From a bacterium (lineage in GTDB: Bacteria > CLD3 > SB21), in assembly GCA_008933615.1 (NCBI GenBank), contig WBUR01000001.1:62001-126000 (forward strand): a DNA stretch of 64,000 nt, given 5' to 3'. Made by a program: the position numbers and the translations under genes. Positions within the stretch are counted from its first letter, which is position 1, and each line of letters opens with the position of its first letter. The notes under the pieces were generated by a model. That model searched no databases. It saw only the letters and a program-made list of their open reading frames with translations, and was not told the origin of the DNA. Below are positions 52,301 through 62,347 of this stretch, piece by piece.

Positions 52301-55300
52301 TTTCCTGATACTTCAATATAGTAAGTTATTCCTGCCTGGGCAGCAAATGTTCCATTAAAAGATTGAGGACTGCCACTTTTCGAATGACTCACCACATTGC
52401 TTCCACCGGGGCTTGTTCCTATTTTGAAATAAGCAGTGTAGTAAGTAGTCTTTGGCGGCACATAGGAACTCCCCCCAAAAAGCCAACAAGAATATGATGC
52501 AGTTTGAGTAAAACCAGGAGTGAAAGATGTGGAAGATGTTAACACGGTTGTCATGTTCTCCATTGGTTCTGACACTCCTCCTCCTTTTCCTTCCTGTGGA
52601 GCAATTTCTTCCATTCCACCTCCAAATTCAACAGACAGAGTCGTGTCAAGTAGAAGTCCTGGACCAAATACCGGCCCTGATCTCTTTGTAACTGTGTTAC
52701 CGCTTTTATCTGTGATAACCCAGGAAGTATCATAATTAGCATCAATCATGATTTGCTGAAAATATTGATTAGCGGGAAGATCATCACGCAAACCATCTCC
52801 AGCAATATTCTTTCCATAAATTGTTCTCGGCGTATGCTGCCCTAAGCTGAAAGTTTGTCCAGGAGCACTGGCTTCAATTACTCGCGATTGGGGTGAATTT
52901 TCATATTTATCTCTTGCGTAGGAGTAGGCGTCATTGTTGTTTTTGGTCACAACATATCCTTCCAGCTCACCTGTTGACCAGTCATAGCCAGTCACAAAAC
53001 TATGTCGAAACACAAAAAGTGAATCAGTATACTTTGCTGATTTTGTTGATACGGCTCCTCTTCCTACACCATCGAATAGGGATTCAGTTACAACAGTTCC
53101 AGTGCCATCGAACAACTGGGATTGAATCTTCTTACCAGTCCCGTCCATATAGGCCATGGCTATTGATGGTTCTTTGAAATATAAAACATCATCAAACGAA
53201 ACCGTGATGTTTGGTTCACCTGTATAGAGTTTGAAACTTCCTGAAATAATATTTGCATATGTTTTTTCGAATATCAATCGGCCATCGGCATAGAAAAATG
53301 CTGTTTTATCCGAAATTATCAATAACCAATCCGTTGCCATCGGCGCAGTGAAGTTATCAGTAATACCTTCATTAGACATTTGCCATATTGCACCGCTTCC
53401 CGGATTATATCTCCTAACAAGCAGATTTCCGGCCATTATTCCAAAATCATCATAACCCGAAAAGTATTTTACCTTGACGCGCATTCCGTGTTGTGAACCA
53501 GATGATGCAAGGAAGGTTGCTAGATCGCTTTGTCCGACACCGGTATGTTGCAGTTCACCATTTACAACTGTCCAATTTCCGGTGTTGAATGACCAGCCTG
53601 CGACATCATAATCATTGAAATCATCTAACTTCCCACTCCCCTTACTGCTAATACTGACGTTGCTGTTTGGATCTCTATTATCGAAAAGATCATTATTTCC
53701 TTTGCGAGAAAAATACGAAGCACCAATGCCATTCACAACCTGTTCGTTCAATACGGTTCCTATACCACGTTGATAATTGTCAAACACTTTACGACTTATT
53801 TCGCCGCTTGATCCCAAAGAAGCTACCGGTAAACCATACTTTTTTTCATAAACCGTCGCAGAAAACGGCGAGTCATAAGGTGAAAAGCGAATATCATCCA
53901 CCAAAAAATACTTCGAAGCATCCGTGTTTCTTACCCAACATCGCAGTCGAAGTAATTCCGCGTCAGAAATCCCTCCCGTCGTGCGAACTTGTGCAAGGTC
54001 AACCACGGCTTCAATGTATTTCCATTGTCCGCCCGTGTCCCCAAAATTGATGCCAGCGGATGCACCCGCTACGTTAGGATAAGTTGAGTTATCCGAATCG
54101 CTATTACGTTTAGAATACATCACCAGCGTCCCCTTATTTGCCCCAAAACCCGGTTGCGTCTTCACCCAGCAGGATATAATATACTTTCGTCTTTGTCCTG
54201 ATAGATCGGGTGGAAGGAAATCTCTAATCGCTTCATATACAAGTGATCCCTGGAGGACTTTACGGCTATAAACGCCGGAATGAGCATCGGTTGAAAAATC
54301 ATTTGAAGAAATGAATGTCCAGTAGTCATTTTCTTTGATCCCACTCGTCTCATTAAAACTTTCAAAATTTAGGAAGCTTGCTTCGCTACCCAAAGTGGCA
54401 TCCGAGATTCTGGCGTTTCCAAAACTTGCAATCGGCGCTTGGTATTGGTAGTCATAGATAGCAGAGGAAGTAAGACCATCGATATTTCTTGATTGTTTAA
54501 CTCCACCTGTGCTCAGACGTGATACAACTTCAGAGGTCTTAAGCCAATCGGATGGAGGTTCAGTTCCTCCGGAATACAAGCTGAAATTAAAATCAGAACT
54601 CCCGGTTCCTTTCCATGTGTACGTTTTATTTGGTGCCCATTTGCCGGAACCCCAATCTTTCCAGGTTGTTGCTGACACCGAAGTAATGGTCGAATTAACC
54701 TGAATCTTGGATTGAATAACCGGTGTCAACATATTTTTCGTATTTGATGCGTCATACGCTTCATACCAGTACTTATTATATTGATAGATATTATCAGTAT
54801 TTCCCGAGGCGTCATGATTTGTCGTATGCGTTAATGTTACAAGCCCCGTTGTTGTACTATATGTGTAGTCCACCTGAGATGTAACGCCGTCTTTATAGCT
54901 GGTCTGTAATGTAGGGCGTATATACGTTCCCTGCTCTTTCTGCCCCAATTGCTTAGTGTATACACTTAGACTTGATCGGCTGTAAGACTTAAGATTGCCA
55001 GCAGCATCATATATTGCGGAATAATACGGTGTGCCTTTGAGTAATCCTCGGTTATCACGCATGGTTTGATCTGTGTAAGCAGCTGAAAAATTAGTATCCA
55101 TTAAACCATTAACAAAATATGTTTTTGTGTATCCGTCTAGCGCAGCCTCTATTTCAATGGGTGGAAGCTCATCCTCAACCAAGATTTTAACTTTTGGTAT
55201 GACGGTTACCTCATTGTATTGAACTACGGTAGCAGATTGGTCATAGCTAGCTGTTGCCCTGTTATATTGATATTCTGTTATGAGTATTTCCGGTTGTCCA

Positions 55301-58020
55301 TCTGCAGTAATATTTCCAGTAGTAATATTCATTTTTGAAACGGGATAGTCTTTCAACGCGCCTGTATATGTGTTATTGACTACTCTGTGCAGGTAAATTT
55401 TGTCTGCCTCATACAGTCTTTTTGTCTGATCAATAGTTATGAAGGTGTAGTTTCCTTGATACTGCGGAATTTGATATTTTATATTAGGATCCTCTACTGG
55501 ATTCATCGTCTGATTTGATATTGATATAGGATTGGCAGGTATCGAATCATTTATTATCGGCATGAACTTGGCGTGGCCACTCAGGCCATTATATGTGAAG
55601 AAATTGTAGGCCGTTCGCAGAGCCTCCATATAGTCACCACATGGGCGTTCGAATGAATACCAATATCCGTCCGTCCGTCGCATTACCATGTGGAATTTAC
55701 CAATAGCACCCTGCCAGGGTCTGGCAATAAAATATCCATTGCCCGCGCTTACTATGGAAGAGTTATTTCCTGAAATGGATCGTGTGCTTAACACAAATTG
55801 ATTTGTATTTGGATCGAAATCAAACCAGTTGTACTGTGAGGAACCGCCAATATTGTTAATTGAAAACGCGGTGTAATCTTCACCGACTGCAAAACTGTAG
55901 TTATTCGAATTGCTGGTTGTGTCACGTCGGGACCATGAGGATGCGTTGAATCTCATCGTTGGCCGTCCATTTGCCGTATTGTTGATATAGGTTACCAATG
56001 AATTGCCAATGAGGATAGGCCCGGTATTGCTTCCATCCTGAATACTGTAAGAATCGAGCCCGTTGAAATTTTCGTCCCAACGTATTATTCGCTTTGTCTC
56101 CCCATGCGGCATTATGCTGGTAAAAGTCGATGATGGATAAAAATATGTTGGTTCATCGCCTCCACCATCTGTATTGAAACTTAAACTTGAATTCAAAGTA
56201 GAAATCTGCCAGTTCCCCAGTTCATCTAAATAGTACCATTTGATAACATCCGTGCTGCTTCCAAGTTGATTAAGAGTTATGAAGTTATTCACCCCTCCAG
56301 GAGAGGCCCAAAAGCGATGCAATACACCCGAATATGAATCATCTGTTATGGATTGTGTCCATGACGTCCCATTCCAGCGATATTGAATCAATTCACCCGA
56401 TTCAGCGCCCAAGATCCCAACAAAGTCACGGCCAGAAAAGAAATGACAATTGTTATCAAAGTGATTTTCAATATCTGAATAGAATGTCGACACCGTCCAG
56501 TCTGAAGAATTTCTGGTGCTTTTTCTGAAGAGATAAGTACGTTTAATCATCTGTTGGACTGGAACTATGCCGTTCACAGTATCTTTGTCATGGACGTCTG
56601 CAATTAAGCAAAAAAAGTCTTTTTCAGTCAAAATCTCGAAGTCCTGAAGATCGTCGTCCCTGTCAATGCGACCAATTTGGAGCAATTGACCGCTGGAAAC
56701 CCACTGCCCATCCCAATAATATGCAAAGACTTTTATCGAATCATTTCCGTTACGCCACGAGACCACAACATAGTCATCCGTGATCCAAAACCGCGGTTGA
56801 CTATATCCCGAAGGTCTATCAATTGTGAATTCTCTGTTTGACAATGTTATTAAAGAATCTGTATAGGTATACATAACAGAACTACCCATTGGAAATGTGA
56901 TCTTCTCCAAAGCGTGTTTATTCGGATTTGAGCTCCTGTACTCGAACTTCATCGAAGGAAGCGCTTCACCGCTTGCATTTTTTTGAGTAACCGCTGTCAA
57001 AACTCTTTTCACAAGATCGGCGTATCCGACGTTTACGTATGAGTAGGAAAATTCGACTGACAATAATTTCACATTTGATTCGTTGTACATCTCAATGTTT
57101 GACAGATACTTTTTTTCGTAGCGCTCCTGGTAGGCATCCGGTTCCGCGGCTTTTTCCGTATGAGGTTCTTTGTACTCAAGCGCCGCATCCTTTTGGGCGT
57201 AGTTGAATTGAGCGTACCTTTTATATGTATCTACTATTCGGTAAAGATAACTCGCCTCAGTATGATACTTACCCCCAGTTCCCACCTGATTCTTATCTTG
57301 CTGATATTGGAAATATATACTGTCTTTCCAGTTATTTGAAATACTTGAAAGATTCCAAATAAGGCCATATTGCTGTTGACCTGAGGTGACAACACTATTG
57401 CCAATCCAATTGCTCCACTTAACTGCCCATTGCACCGATTCGCCTAAGCTGTGCTTTCCATTGGCGTCAGAGGTTAACACACCACCATACGTATATGTGT
57501 TTCCGTCCTCTTTGATTATTTCCCACTTTTCGTCTGTGGTATCACATGTAATCTTCCAAAACTGATAGTTTTTAAGCTCATAGGTCAACTTGTTACCGGA
57601 GGTCCCAACCCTGATTAATGGGTTACTTGATCCTCCCGAAATTAGATAAAACTCATCATCGTGACGCGAGCCGGTATTTTTGTTATCAACAACAATTTTA
57701 TCATAGTCAAATGACCAACCTAAGCCCAAAATCCCTGTCGGTGAAGTCAAATTCCAAGTGTCAATAAGATGATGGATGTTACTACTGTAAGCAATACTCA
57801 CACTGGCATCAAGCCCATTACGGCCAGGTAGGCTTATCAAATTCAGTGGCAGCGCCAAATCTCCATTAAACAAATTAACTGAATTGCCGATCATTCCTTT
57901 AATATCTGCATTCAGTATGAATGTATTGATTTTAGGTGCGCTTTCAGAATATTCTTGTGAGAAAGTGCATTTTGTAATGCTCACATTTAATAACAATATG
58001 AACGACAACAATCGCTTCAT
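49321..58020 (-). CDS. Giant SpvB/RHS-YD repeat protein with C-terminal HExxH metallopeptidase-like tip
   Basis: 2899 residues with a signal peptide (about 1-22). An SpvB-like N-terminal part (LFNGDLALPLNLISLPGRNG) and a long beta-rich centre lead to YD repeats (about 1930-2570; for example YDDFGRLTTIY, YDFLGRLTQKT). The RHS core end is DHLGSTRAVVDG, then YKARMYDSDLGRFYAGDP-type text and the DPxG motif (DPSGKF, about 2596). The 298-residue tip has a glycine-zipper hydrophobic region (about 2605-2700) and then TLFHESGHLFGLY with His2841, Glu2842 and His2845, a zincin HExxH site. RHS proteins cut at DPxG and release the tip. The tip is likely the toxin. Signal peptide suggests export by the Sec route. 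Confidence 0.9.
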   Translation of the reverse strand: MKRLLSFILLLNVSITKCTFSQEYSESAPKINTFILNADIKGMIGNSVNLFNGDLALPLNLISLPGRNGLDASVSIAYSSNIHHLIDTWNLTSPTGILGLGWSFDYDKIVVDNKNTGSRHDDEFYLISGGSSNPLIRVGTSGNKLTYELKNYQFWKITCDTTDEKWEIIKEDGNTYTYGGVLTSDANGKHSLGESVQWAVKWSNWIGNSVVTSGQQQYGLIWNLSSISNNWKDSIYFQYQQDKNQVGTGGKYHTEASYLYRIVDTYKRYAQFNYAQKDAALEYKEPHTEKAAEPDAYQERYEKKYLSNIEMYNESNVKLLSVEFSYSYVNVGYADLVKRVLTAVTQKNASGEALPSMKFEYRSSNPNKHALEKITFPMGSSVMYTYTDSLITLSNREFTIDRPSGYSQPRFWITDDYVVVSWRNGNDSIKVFAYYWDGQWVSSGQLLQIGRIDRDDDLQDFEILTEKDFFCLIADVHDKDTVNGIVPVQQMIKRTYLFRKSTRNSSDWTVSTFYSDIENHFDNNCHFFSGRDFVGILGAESGELIQYRWNGTSWTQSITDDSYSGVLHRFWASPGGVNNFITLNQLGSSTDVIKWYYLDELGNWQISTLNSSLSFNTDGGGDEPTYFYPSSTFTSIMPHGETKRIIRWDENFNGLDSYSIQDGSNTGPILIGNSLVTYINNTANGRPTMRFNASSWSRRDTTSNSNNYSFAVGEDYTAFSINNIGGSSQYNWFDFDPNTNQFVLSTRSISGNNSSIVSAGNGYFIARPWQGAIGKFHMVMRRTDGYWYSFERPCGDYMEALRTAYNFFTYNGLSGHAKFMPIINDSIPANPISISNQTMNPVEDPNIKYQIPQYQGNYTFITIDQTKRLYEADKIYLHRVVNNTYTGALKDYPVSKMNITTGNITADGQPEILITEYQYNRATASYDQSATVVQYNEVTVIPKVKILVEDELPPIEIEAALDGYTKTYFVNGLMDTNFSAAYTDQTMRDNRGLLKGTPYYSAIYDAAGNLKSYSRSSLSVYTKQLGQKEQGTYIRPTLQTSYKDGVTSQVDYTYSTTTGLVTLTHTTNHDASGNTDNIYQYNKYWYEAYDASNTKNMLTPVIQSKIQVNSTITSVSATTWKDWGSGKWAPNKTYTWKGTGSSDFNFSLYSGGTEPPSDWLKTSEVVSRLSTGGVKQSRNIDGLTSSAIYDYQYQAPIASFGNARISDATLGSEASFLNFESFNETSGIKENDYWTFISSNDFSTDAHSGVYSRKVLQGSLVYEAIRDFLPPDLSGQRRKYIISCWVKTQPGFGANKGTLVMYSKRNSDSDNSTYPNVAGASAGINFGDTGGQWKYIEAVVDLAQVRTTGGISDAELLRLRCWVRNTDASKYFLVDDIRFSPYDSPFSATVYEKKYGLPVASLGSSGEISRKVFDNYQRGIGTVLNEQVVNGIGASYFSRKGNNDLFDNRDPNSNVSISSKGSGKLDDFNDYDVAGWSFNTGNWTVVNGELQHTGVGQSDLATFLASSGSQHGMRVKVKYFSGYDDFGIMAGNLLVRRYNPGSGAIWQMSNEGITDNFTAPMATDWLLIISDKTAFFYADGRLIFEKTYANIISGSFKLYTGEPNITVSFDDVLYFKEPSIAMAYMDGTGKKIQSQLFDGTGTVVTESLFDGVGRGAVSTKSAKYTDSLFVFRHSFVTGYDWSTGELEGYVVTKNNNDAYSYARDKYENSPQSRVIEASAPGQTFSLGQHTPRTIYGKNIAGDGLRDDLPANQYFQQIMIDANYDTSWVITDKSGNTVTKRSGPVFGPGLLLDTTLSVEFGGGMEEIAPQEGKGGGVSEPMENMTTVLTSSTSFTPGFTQTASYSCWLFGGSSYVPPKTTYYTAYFKIGTSPGGSNVVSHSKSGSPQSFNGTFAAQAGITYYIEVSGNATYSEATGSVNFDYYGEGMHYVQTSYVYDDFGRLTTIYLPNYYNPPTTSTGTSFVVTMQYDFLGRLTQKTTPDAGTTKFMYDKTGRLRFTMDANGDAQTPDNISYFKYDTYGRKIEEGYYSYNWSSITQANADDPAWPTTPATWRKKYYFDGDTSMAYMKGRLQKVETNNDTDSPFEVEETYQYDIYGRMPSKTTKVVDYDNYLYTTFYEYDYSGNVTKIYYPYNSGGGGQMAMQSGLGESENLVIQDMTFDDGSNKVIESEGDIVFTGEFNSNGADVIAKPGVSKKPVENAATAKHDASQSQLLLDGGGGMSAMSSPDPNATVVTYTYNTLGQLISIGNATDLDYFVAYSYNPDGSMATEKMKDTTIKRYFSYESQGWLKSITDSYFADTLCYTSDGYGGAGYYNGNISKMIIDYKFSGAPADYSYRFKYDKLSQLLVADHSANSAGDMGVGTGNENKFDANGNFIRVVANTTTKNYNYYANTNKVQNTDGSGNDYVYDNIGNITSSSPKTISTLTYDPFINRTRNISMGSGAGMSFEYDGTERRVYAVETPANSKVLYLHDGMNSIQERSSSGTATEYVYGPTGIIALKTSTTWKFMIKDHLGSTRAVVDGSTVTGYDYSAFGTILGSVSSSGYYYTGQEYDKTSGLNNFKARMYDSDLGRFYAGDPAGEFPYNYGYAGNNPLSYRDPSGKFIQFVIMGALMSGYMGGVQADIQGKSVWKGIGKGAFIGAVSGATGAGASAGLASMGIGGAIGGGVSGALSGGVGSALSGSNVGKGMLYGGVIGFAMGALQAHGDLQSQANDIGKDNNPTTQLEGDQKFIDDSMESLKIHGGEPGQRQYNEITGHNTEVVVDNNLQGQYGQSYKTPKTLKDWFSHYLTGNADYNYKIALNRQRLLNPPTGPGAANDHSGDWAAIGLKGPENVIGRASQTLFHESGHLFGLYYNNTYYTPAELDHGLSFYRKPFFGKLGGMTKDWLEHYYVPNFNPTKLPR

Positions 58021-58050
58021 AAAAATATACCTTTTTGATTATCAATATCC

Positions 58051-58938
58051 CTAGTTGACACTTAATTTTGTTTGAATTGCAATTCCCGCTTTACCTTGAC
58101 GAGTTTTGTTATTGAAATTAATATTGTAATAATCTTGCCCCTGATAGTAACTCGCAAAGAACCACATAGACTTTCTGAACACCGGTGATTTAATTTTGGC
58201 TGTAGCAGAAAAAATGCCTTTGGGTATTCCTTTTGGTTTATCGATTATATCCGTGTAACTCGTTTCAAATTGGAAAATGTTGCCAAGATATTTGTATTCA
58301 TAATGAAGCCTTCTTCTCCCATAGATGTCCTGAATTGCCGGATCAATCCCAAACCACCATCCATGAACCGGATGATGTTCATAAGATATTCCCATGTAAT
58401 GTTTATCTAAATCAGGCAATGAAAAGAAGTATCCTAGCTGAATGAAATTGGTAGCAAACGAACCGCTTTCCTTATTGATCGAGGTAGCATTTGCATCGTC
58501 TGTTACGAACGTTTCACCGCCTTGACCATTCGAATGATGGCTTAAAATCAGGAATGGATATAAACTTACAGACCCTAAATCCAAAGCACCTTGAATAGTT
58601 ATTTTCGGCATATAAGACGGGGTTTTCACTGGACTGGATCTTGTCCTATACATTTTGAGGATAACTTTGGGCGTAATAGTAATATTACCCTTAAATGTGC
58701 TTTGATCGGTTCCCCACTGCATGACCGGGTAATTGGGCGCTATCTGACCTTCAAATATTAAGTTCTCACCCATCGGGTATGATATGTAAGAGTCATCCTG
58801 AAGGGGGAAAGTGGTCTTATTCTGTGAATGAGCTTCGTTGACCAAAAGAACAAGCAGAACAGTTATGAAGAGCAAAATGATGATCTGCTTAATATCCCTG
58901 TGCAGTCTGGTGTCAGACCCGGCTTGGTCATTTTTCAT
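58051..58938 (-). CDS. Outer-membrane barrel protein resembling phospholipase A1 (OMPLA)
   Basis: 295 residues. A hydrophobic lead (about 18-33) ends at NEAHSQ. Strand-like segments follow. LYPFLILSHHSNGQGG at about 126-141 resembles the H-x-S-N-G catalytic loop of OMPLA, and SGSFATNFIQLGYFF (about 156-170) is in the place of the following strand. The Asn of the OMPLA triad is replaced by Ala in my alignment, so activity is doubtful. ATG overlaps the upstream gene by 11 bp. Otherwise unknown. Confidence 0.5.
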   Translation of the reverse strand: MKNDQAGSDTRLHRDIKQIIILLFITVLLVLLVNEAHSQNKTTFPLQDDSYISYPMGENLIFEGQIAPNYPVMQWGTDQSTFKGNITITPKVILKMYRTRSSPVKTPSYMPKITIQGALDLGSVSLYPFLILSHHSNGQGGETFVTDDANATSINKESGSFATNFIQLGYFFSLPDLDKHYMGISYEHHPVHGWWFGIDPAIQDIYGRRRLHYEYKYLGNIFQFETSYTDIIDKPKGIPKGIFSATAKIKSPVFRKSMWFFASYYQGQDYYNINFNNKTRQGKAGIAIQTKLSVN

Positions 58939-60184
58939 ATCGTTTTACCTTTTCATCTAAAGCCTGAATCTTCTTCTCTTGTGTCTCAAGCCGTTTGTTC
59001 TGCTCGATGATATACAGCGTCAATTCTTCAATCTTTTGGAGTAATTTCGCTTGCATATCTACTACAGCGACTCCCCCATCTTGAATCTCTTTCTCTGACG
59101 GTATACCGGGAAGGTGTTTGTATTTCTGAATATGTTTTTCAACTTCAGTTAAGGATCGAAGCTCAAAATCCTTTTCAAACACGTAGTCCGGCCACTTCTT
59201 GGCAGTCAGATACAGTTCCTGAGCTTTGATCTTCCCAAATACATTGAGCTTGTAATTAGGATCAGGTGTAGCGGTTCCGATTCCCACATTGCCTTCGATA
59301 ATAGCACCATTGTCCGGGGCAGTCAGGTTGCCTGAGTAGCTTGAACCTATAGCAAGTCCTCCTGCTATGTCCAATTTGTTAACAGGGCTGGAAACACCAA
59401 GTCCAAGATTGCCGTTGTTGTTTGATAATCCCTGTAAAACATTTTCAAAGCCCGAGGCGCTTGAAGTTATCACTGGAATGCTTGTACTTATTCCGGCATT
59501 AATATTTGATCCTGTTGATCCTTGACTGATAAGCCTGCCTTTCACTTCCAGATCGCCTTCAATAATCATCTTTTTAGGCAATAGGGTTATCAGCTTTGCA
59601 AAGCTCCCACCAAATGGAGTAGAACTCCCACTGCTGAGAACGACATTCAGTTCGTTATTCTGAGCAACAAGGCCAAACTGGTTGGTTCCCGCATCAAAAT
59701 GGACGGCATGATTGATCGGTATGTGGATCGCTTTGTTAAACCCTCCCCAATTAGGCCCGCCGGTCAGATCCAGCTTTGCCTCCGGTTTCTCCGTGCCGAT
59801 TCCGATATTGCCCTCGCCGTTGATGAAGAACTGACTGTTGCCATTGATCCTGAAATTATACCCGGCATTCTTGAACTGGGTATTAGAATGATACAGATCG
59901 AAGATCGTCTGTCCTTGCAGGTTCTCAAACCCTCTGCCCGTTACCCCGATCTGAAGATAATTCTTGGCCAGATTATTGTAATCACCTACGAGCGACAAAT
60001 TGTAAAACTTATCGTCCGGCCCTACGGTCAGTTTTCCTAAAGGCTGGTAACTGCCGATCAGTACTGCACCCTTGTTCTTATTAAACACATTCAACGTGTC
60101 CGAACTCGTCCACCAGCCGATCTGAGCGAATGATCGTGATGTGATGACCGAACTCATACACAAGATCCAAAAAAACTTTTTCAT
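58928..60184 (-). CDS. Secreted protein with tail-fibre/endosialidase-chaperone-like C terminus
   Basis: 418 residues with a signal peptide (about 1-21, RSFAQ). Repeated beta segments carry the phrase NIGIGTEKPEAKLDLTG and NVGIGTATPDPNYKLNVFG, typical of the Bacteroidota proteins ending in an intramolecular-chaperone-like helix. The C-terminal segment TEVEKHIQKYKHLPGIPSEK and a coiled coil to residue 418 fit this class. AAGGGG precedes ATG. It probably forms a trimeric surface fibre. The RHS, OMPLA-like and this gene form one cotranscribed group. Confidence 0.82.
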   Translation of the reverse strand: MKKFFWILCMSSVITSRSFAQIGWWTSSDTLNVFNKNKGAVLIGSYQPLGKLTVGPDDKFYNLSLVGDYNNLAKNYLQIGVTGRGFENLQGQTIFDLYHSNTQFKNAGYNFRINGNSQFFINGEGNIGIGTEKPEAKLDLTGGPNWGGFNKAIHIPINHAVHFDAGTNQFGLVAQNNELNVVLSSGSSTPFGGSFAKLITLLPKKMIIEGDLEVKGRLISQGSTGSNINAGISTSIPVITSSASGFENVLQGLSNNNGNLGLGVSSPVNKLDIAGGLAIGSSYSGNLTAPDNGAIIEGNVGIGTATPDPNYKLNVFGKIKAQELYLTAKKWPDYVFEKDFELRSLTEVEKHIQKYKHLPGIPSEKEIQDGGVAVVDMQAKLLQKIEELTLYIIEQNKRLETQEKKIQALDEKVKRYEK

Positions 60185-60280
60185 ATTAACCCCTTATCTA
60201 TTGAATCATTGATTCATTTTGTCATTGAGTCATTTGTTCATTGTTCACGGTTTGCCTTTTGCTTTCTCACGTCTCACGTT

Positions 60281-61063
60281 TCATTGTCCATTGAGAGAAC
60301 TGTTTTTAAAAATCTGGTCTTTCAACGGTTGTTCGAGTTTTGCCCGTTGCTGTTTGAAATACGTTTCATCAAACGTGACCCATTTGACAATCGTTTCTTT
60401 GCCGTCGTGAACTTCATACACCGCGATATATTGATTAGGTTCGTATTGATATACTTTTAGCTTTAATAAAGTCTCCCCGGCTCCCATGGACAGATCGTTA
60501 AACAGGTTTCGTGATAGGATCACCTCCGAGGTCAGTGACTTACCTATGCCGGGATAAAGTTCAACGGCCTTAATGGTTTTGTTAATGACGATCTCCGTCT
60601 CGACGCCTTTGCTAAGTGTTCGTATCGCTATCATGCCTGCACAGGCGCCTAGAATGGCTGAGCCAATCCGGATTTCTTTCTTATTATTTTTGTCGTTGGC
60701 AATTTCCCGTCCGGCCAAATCTCCTAAGAATCCGGCGGTAATTCCTGCAATCAGCATAGCCGTCGCACTGGAACCGGGCCCCTTCTGCGCTCCATACAAA
60801 AAGATTTTATTCAAGGCCTTTACCGGGATTTCACTTACCACTTCCCTGCTCGCAACAATAAGCCTTTCTTCATTCGCGCCAACGATCTTGCACGGGATTT
60901 CCGCATCACCGATTGATAGTGAAGCGTATTGATTAACGCTGCTCGTCAGGGTTTTAAGCGTCGCTTCTGAAATAATATCCGGCTCTTTTACGATACGGAC
61001 ATTGAATGTACAACTGCTCATGAGAACCAACAGAAGGCCGCATAAGAGATGTTTGCTACACAT
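60281..61063 (-). CDS. Lipoprotein of unknown function
   Basis: 260 residues. A type II signal peptide has the lipobox LMSSC (Cys19 lipidated) after a hydrophobic lead. GAGGTAGT precedes the ATG. Residues 55-85 form a short beta domain (ASLSIGDAEIPCKIVGA); a Gly/Ala-rich membrane-like segment lies at about 97-150 (AMLIAGITAGFLGDLAG, IGSAILGACAGMIAIRTL). The C-terminal third is mixed. I do not recognise it. It may be an envelope protein of the same surface cluster. Confidence 0.7.
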   Translation of the reverse strand: MCSKHLLCGLLLVLMSSCTFNVRIVKEPDIISEATLKTLTSSVNQYASLSIGDAEIPCKIVGANEERLIVASREVVSEIPVKALNKIFLYGAQKGPGSSATAMLIAGITAGFLGDLAGREIANDKNNKKEIRIGSAILGACAGMIAIRTLSKGVETEIVINKTIKAVELYPGIGKSLTSEVILSRNLFNDLSMGAGETLLKLKVYQYEPNQYIAVYEVHDGKETIVKWVTFDETYFKQQRAKLEQPLKDQIFKNSSLNGQ

Positions 61064-61231
61064 AGGACTACCTCATAGGTTTATAGCGATTTTTTTTGAT
61101 TACTCTGCTTGGCTAAGGGCTCACGAAAAAAAGTGAATAAATTCACCTGAAAATATAATTGTATTGAAATCCAAAAATCAATAGACATTATCGCAAGACA
61201 AAATCACAAGACAGAATCACAAGTAAACTTC

Positions 61232-61726
61232 TTAACCTGTCTCTTGCAGCCTTTTATTTATAAGGCTCTGCGGCCTTTTTGTGTCTTGCAAATAATCCAT
61301 TAAAACCCTCGAATCCGGTTTTGCCGGCCCGATAGAGATTGCTTGAGTTCGACTCAATTTGTACTTAATCGAAGGACGATAATGGGTGGGAAGGGCGATA
61401 TATTTGGACGGGGATATCTGTAGTCTTCGCTTAAAACACCGCAGAAAAGTGTTATAGTTAACAAAGCCAGACTGTGAGGCTACCAAGCTCAGATTGATTT
61501 CCGAGTTTTGTCCGATCAGTTCAAGGACACGAGCCAAGCGACAAGATTCTATGACTTTCTTTGGGTTGTCCCAGTAATAGCTGTATACCAGTTGATAAAT
61601 ATGTTGCGTCGAAACGCATAGAGTTCTTGCGAGGTAGCTGACGTTAAGCCGTGGATCGCATATCTTTTCGTGGAGAATTCGTTGGATCTGTGTGATTAGG
61701 CGTTCTGATTCCCGTTTCCTTCGCAT
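61232..61726 (-). CDS. AraC-type HTH transcriptional regulator
   Basis: The frame opens at 61750, but ATG at 61726 (MRRKRESERL) has GGAG eight bases before it, giving 164 residues. Residues 10-110 are an AraC double helix-turn-helix (LNVSYLARTLCVSTQHIYQL; INLSLVASQSGFVNYNTFLR; CFKRRLQISPSKY). No N-terminal sensing domain is present; a 55-residue basic tail follows. A paralogue lies at 62348-62644 with similar upstream DNA. Target unknown. Confidence 0.85.
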   Translation of the reverse strand: MRRKRESERLITQIQRILHEKICDPRLNVSYLARTLCVSTQHIYQLVYSYYWDNPKKVIESCRLARVLELIGQNSEINLSLVASQSGFVNYNTFLRCFKRRLQISPSKYIALPTHYRPSIKYKLSRTQAISIGPAKPDSRVLMDYLQDTKRPQSLINKRLQETG

Positions 61727-62173
61727 GGGGTACTCCAAGTTGCAGTTCAAATGTCGTATTCGATTTAATTGTTTTCATCATGCAATAAGACACCAAAAAT
61801 GATAAAAATGCATAAAAATTCATTGAGATTCTTTTTTGATCTGGCTCCAAAAAGCTCTTTATAATTTAATTAGAAATAAGTAACCGATATTTCTTTTTCC
61901 TTTATCCTCTCCACACATAAGACGGCAGAAAGTCGAAAATTGCATAAATTTTTTTTATTAATTTCTATTCATGACTTACAAGCAATTAATATTAATATAC
62001 TTAGCGAATGAAAATATTTTCTGATTTGTTCAACTACTTTTGAAATATTAACCTGAGTCTTAGATTATTCCACAATTTGGGCATGAGCCCTGGTATCGCA
62101 CATTTTTTATTTGATAGTATTGTTTTCGCTAAAAAACTTACAAAGAATTCGTGGCACAGGATTATAACTTTTC

Positions 62174-62274
62174 TTATGTACCGTATTTCCAGGTGATTTC
62201 TTTCACTTTTACCCCGCGTCCTGCTCCTTCAAAATTTTAACAATCTGCGTTTCCGGGTACTTACTCTTTTTCAT
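62174..62274 (-). pseudogene. Remnant of an IS3-family transposase orfA
   Basis: The minus strand begins MKKSKYPETQIVKILKEQDA-G and then stops; after a one-base shift it continues KVKEITWKYGT before another stop. This matches the start of IS3-family OrfA (helix-turn-helix region) and shows frameshift and truncation. The rest of 61751-62347 is AT-rich and has no intact gene; the upstream motifs of the two AraC genes are in it. Confidence 0.85.
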
Positions 62275-62347
62275 AAAACACTCCCTTCTTAAGTTAAACA
62301 TAAATAAATTCCTTTACTTTCAAACTGTCTAACTTTAGGGGAAGCTT

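Noticed and set aside
60185-60280. Functional repeat array in the tcatt-rich spacer
   Set aside because: The words (tcattgagtcattt, ttcattgttca) are short and irregular; simple A/T-rich drift explains them.
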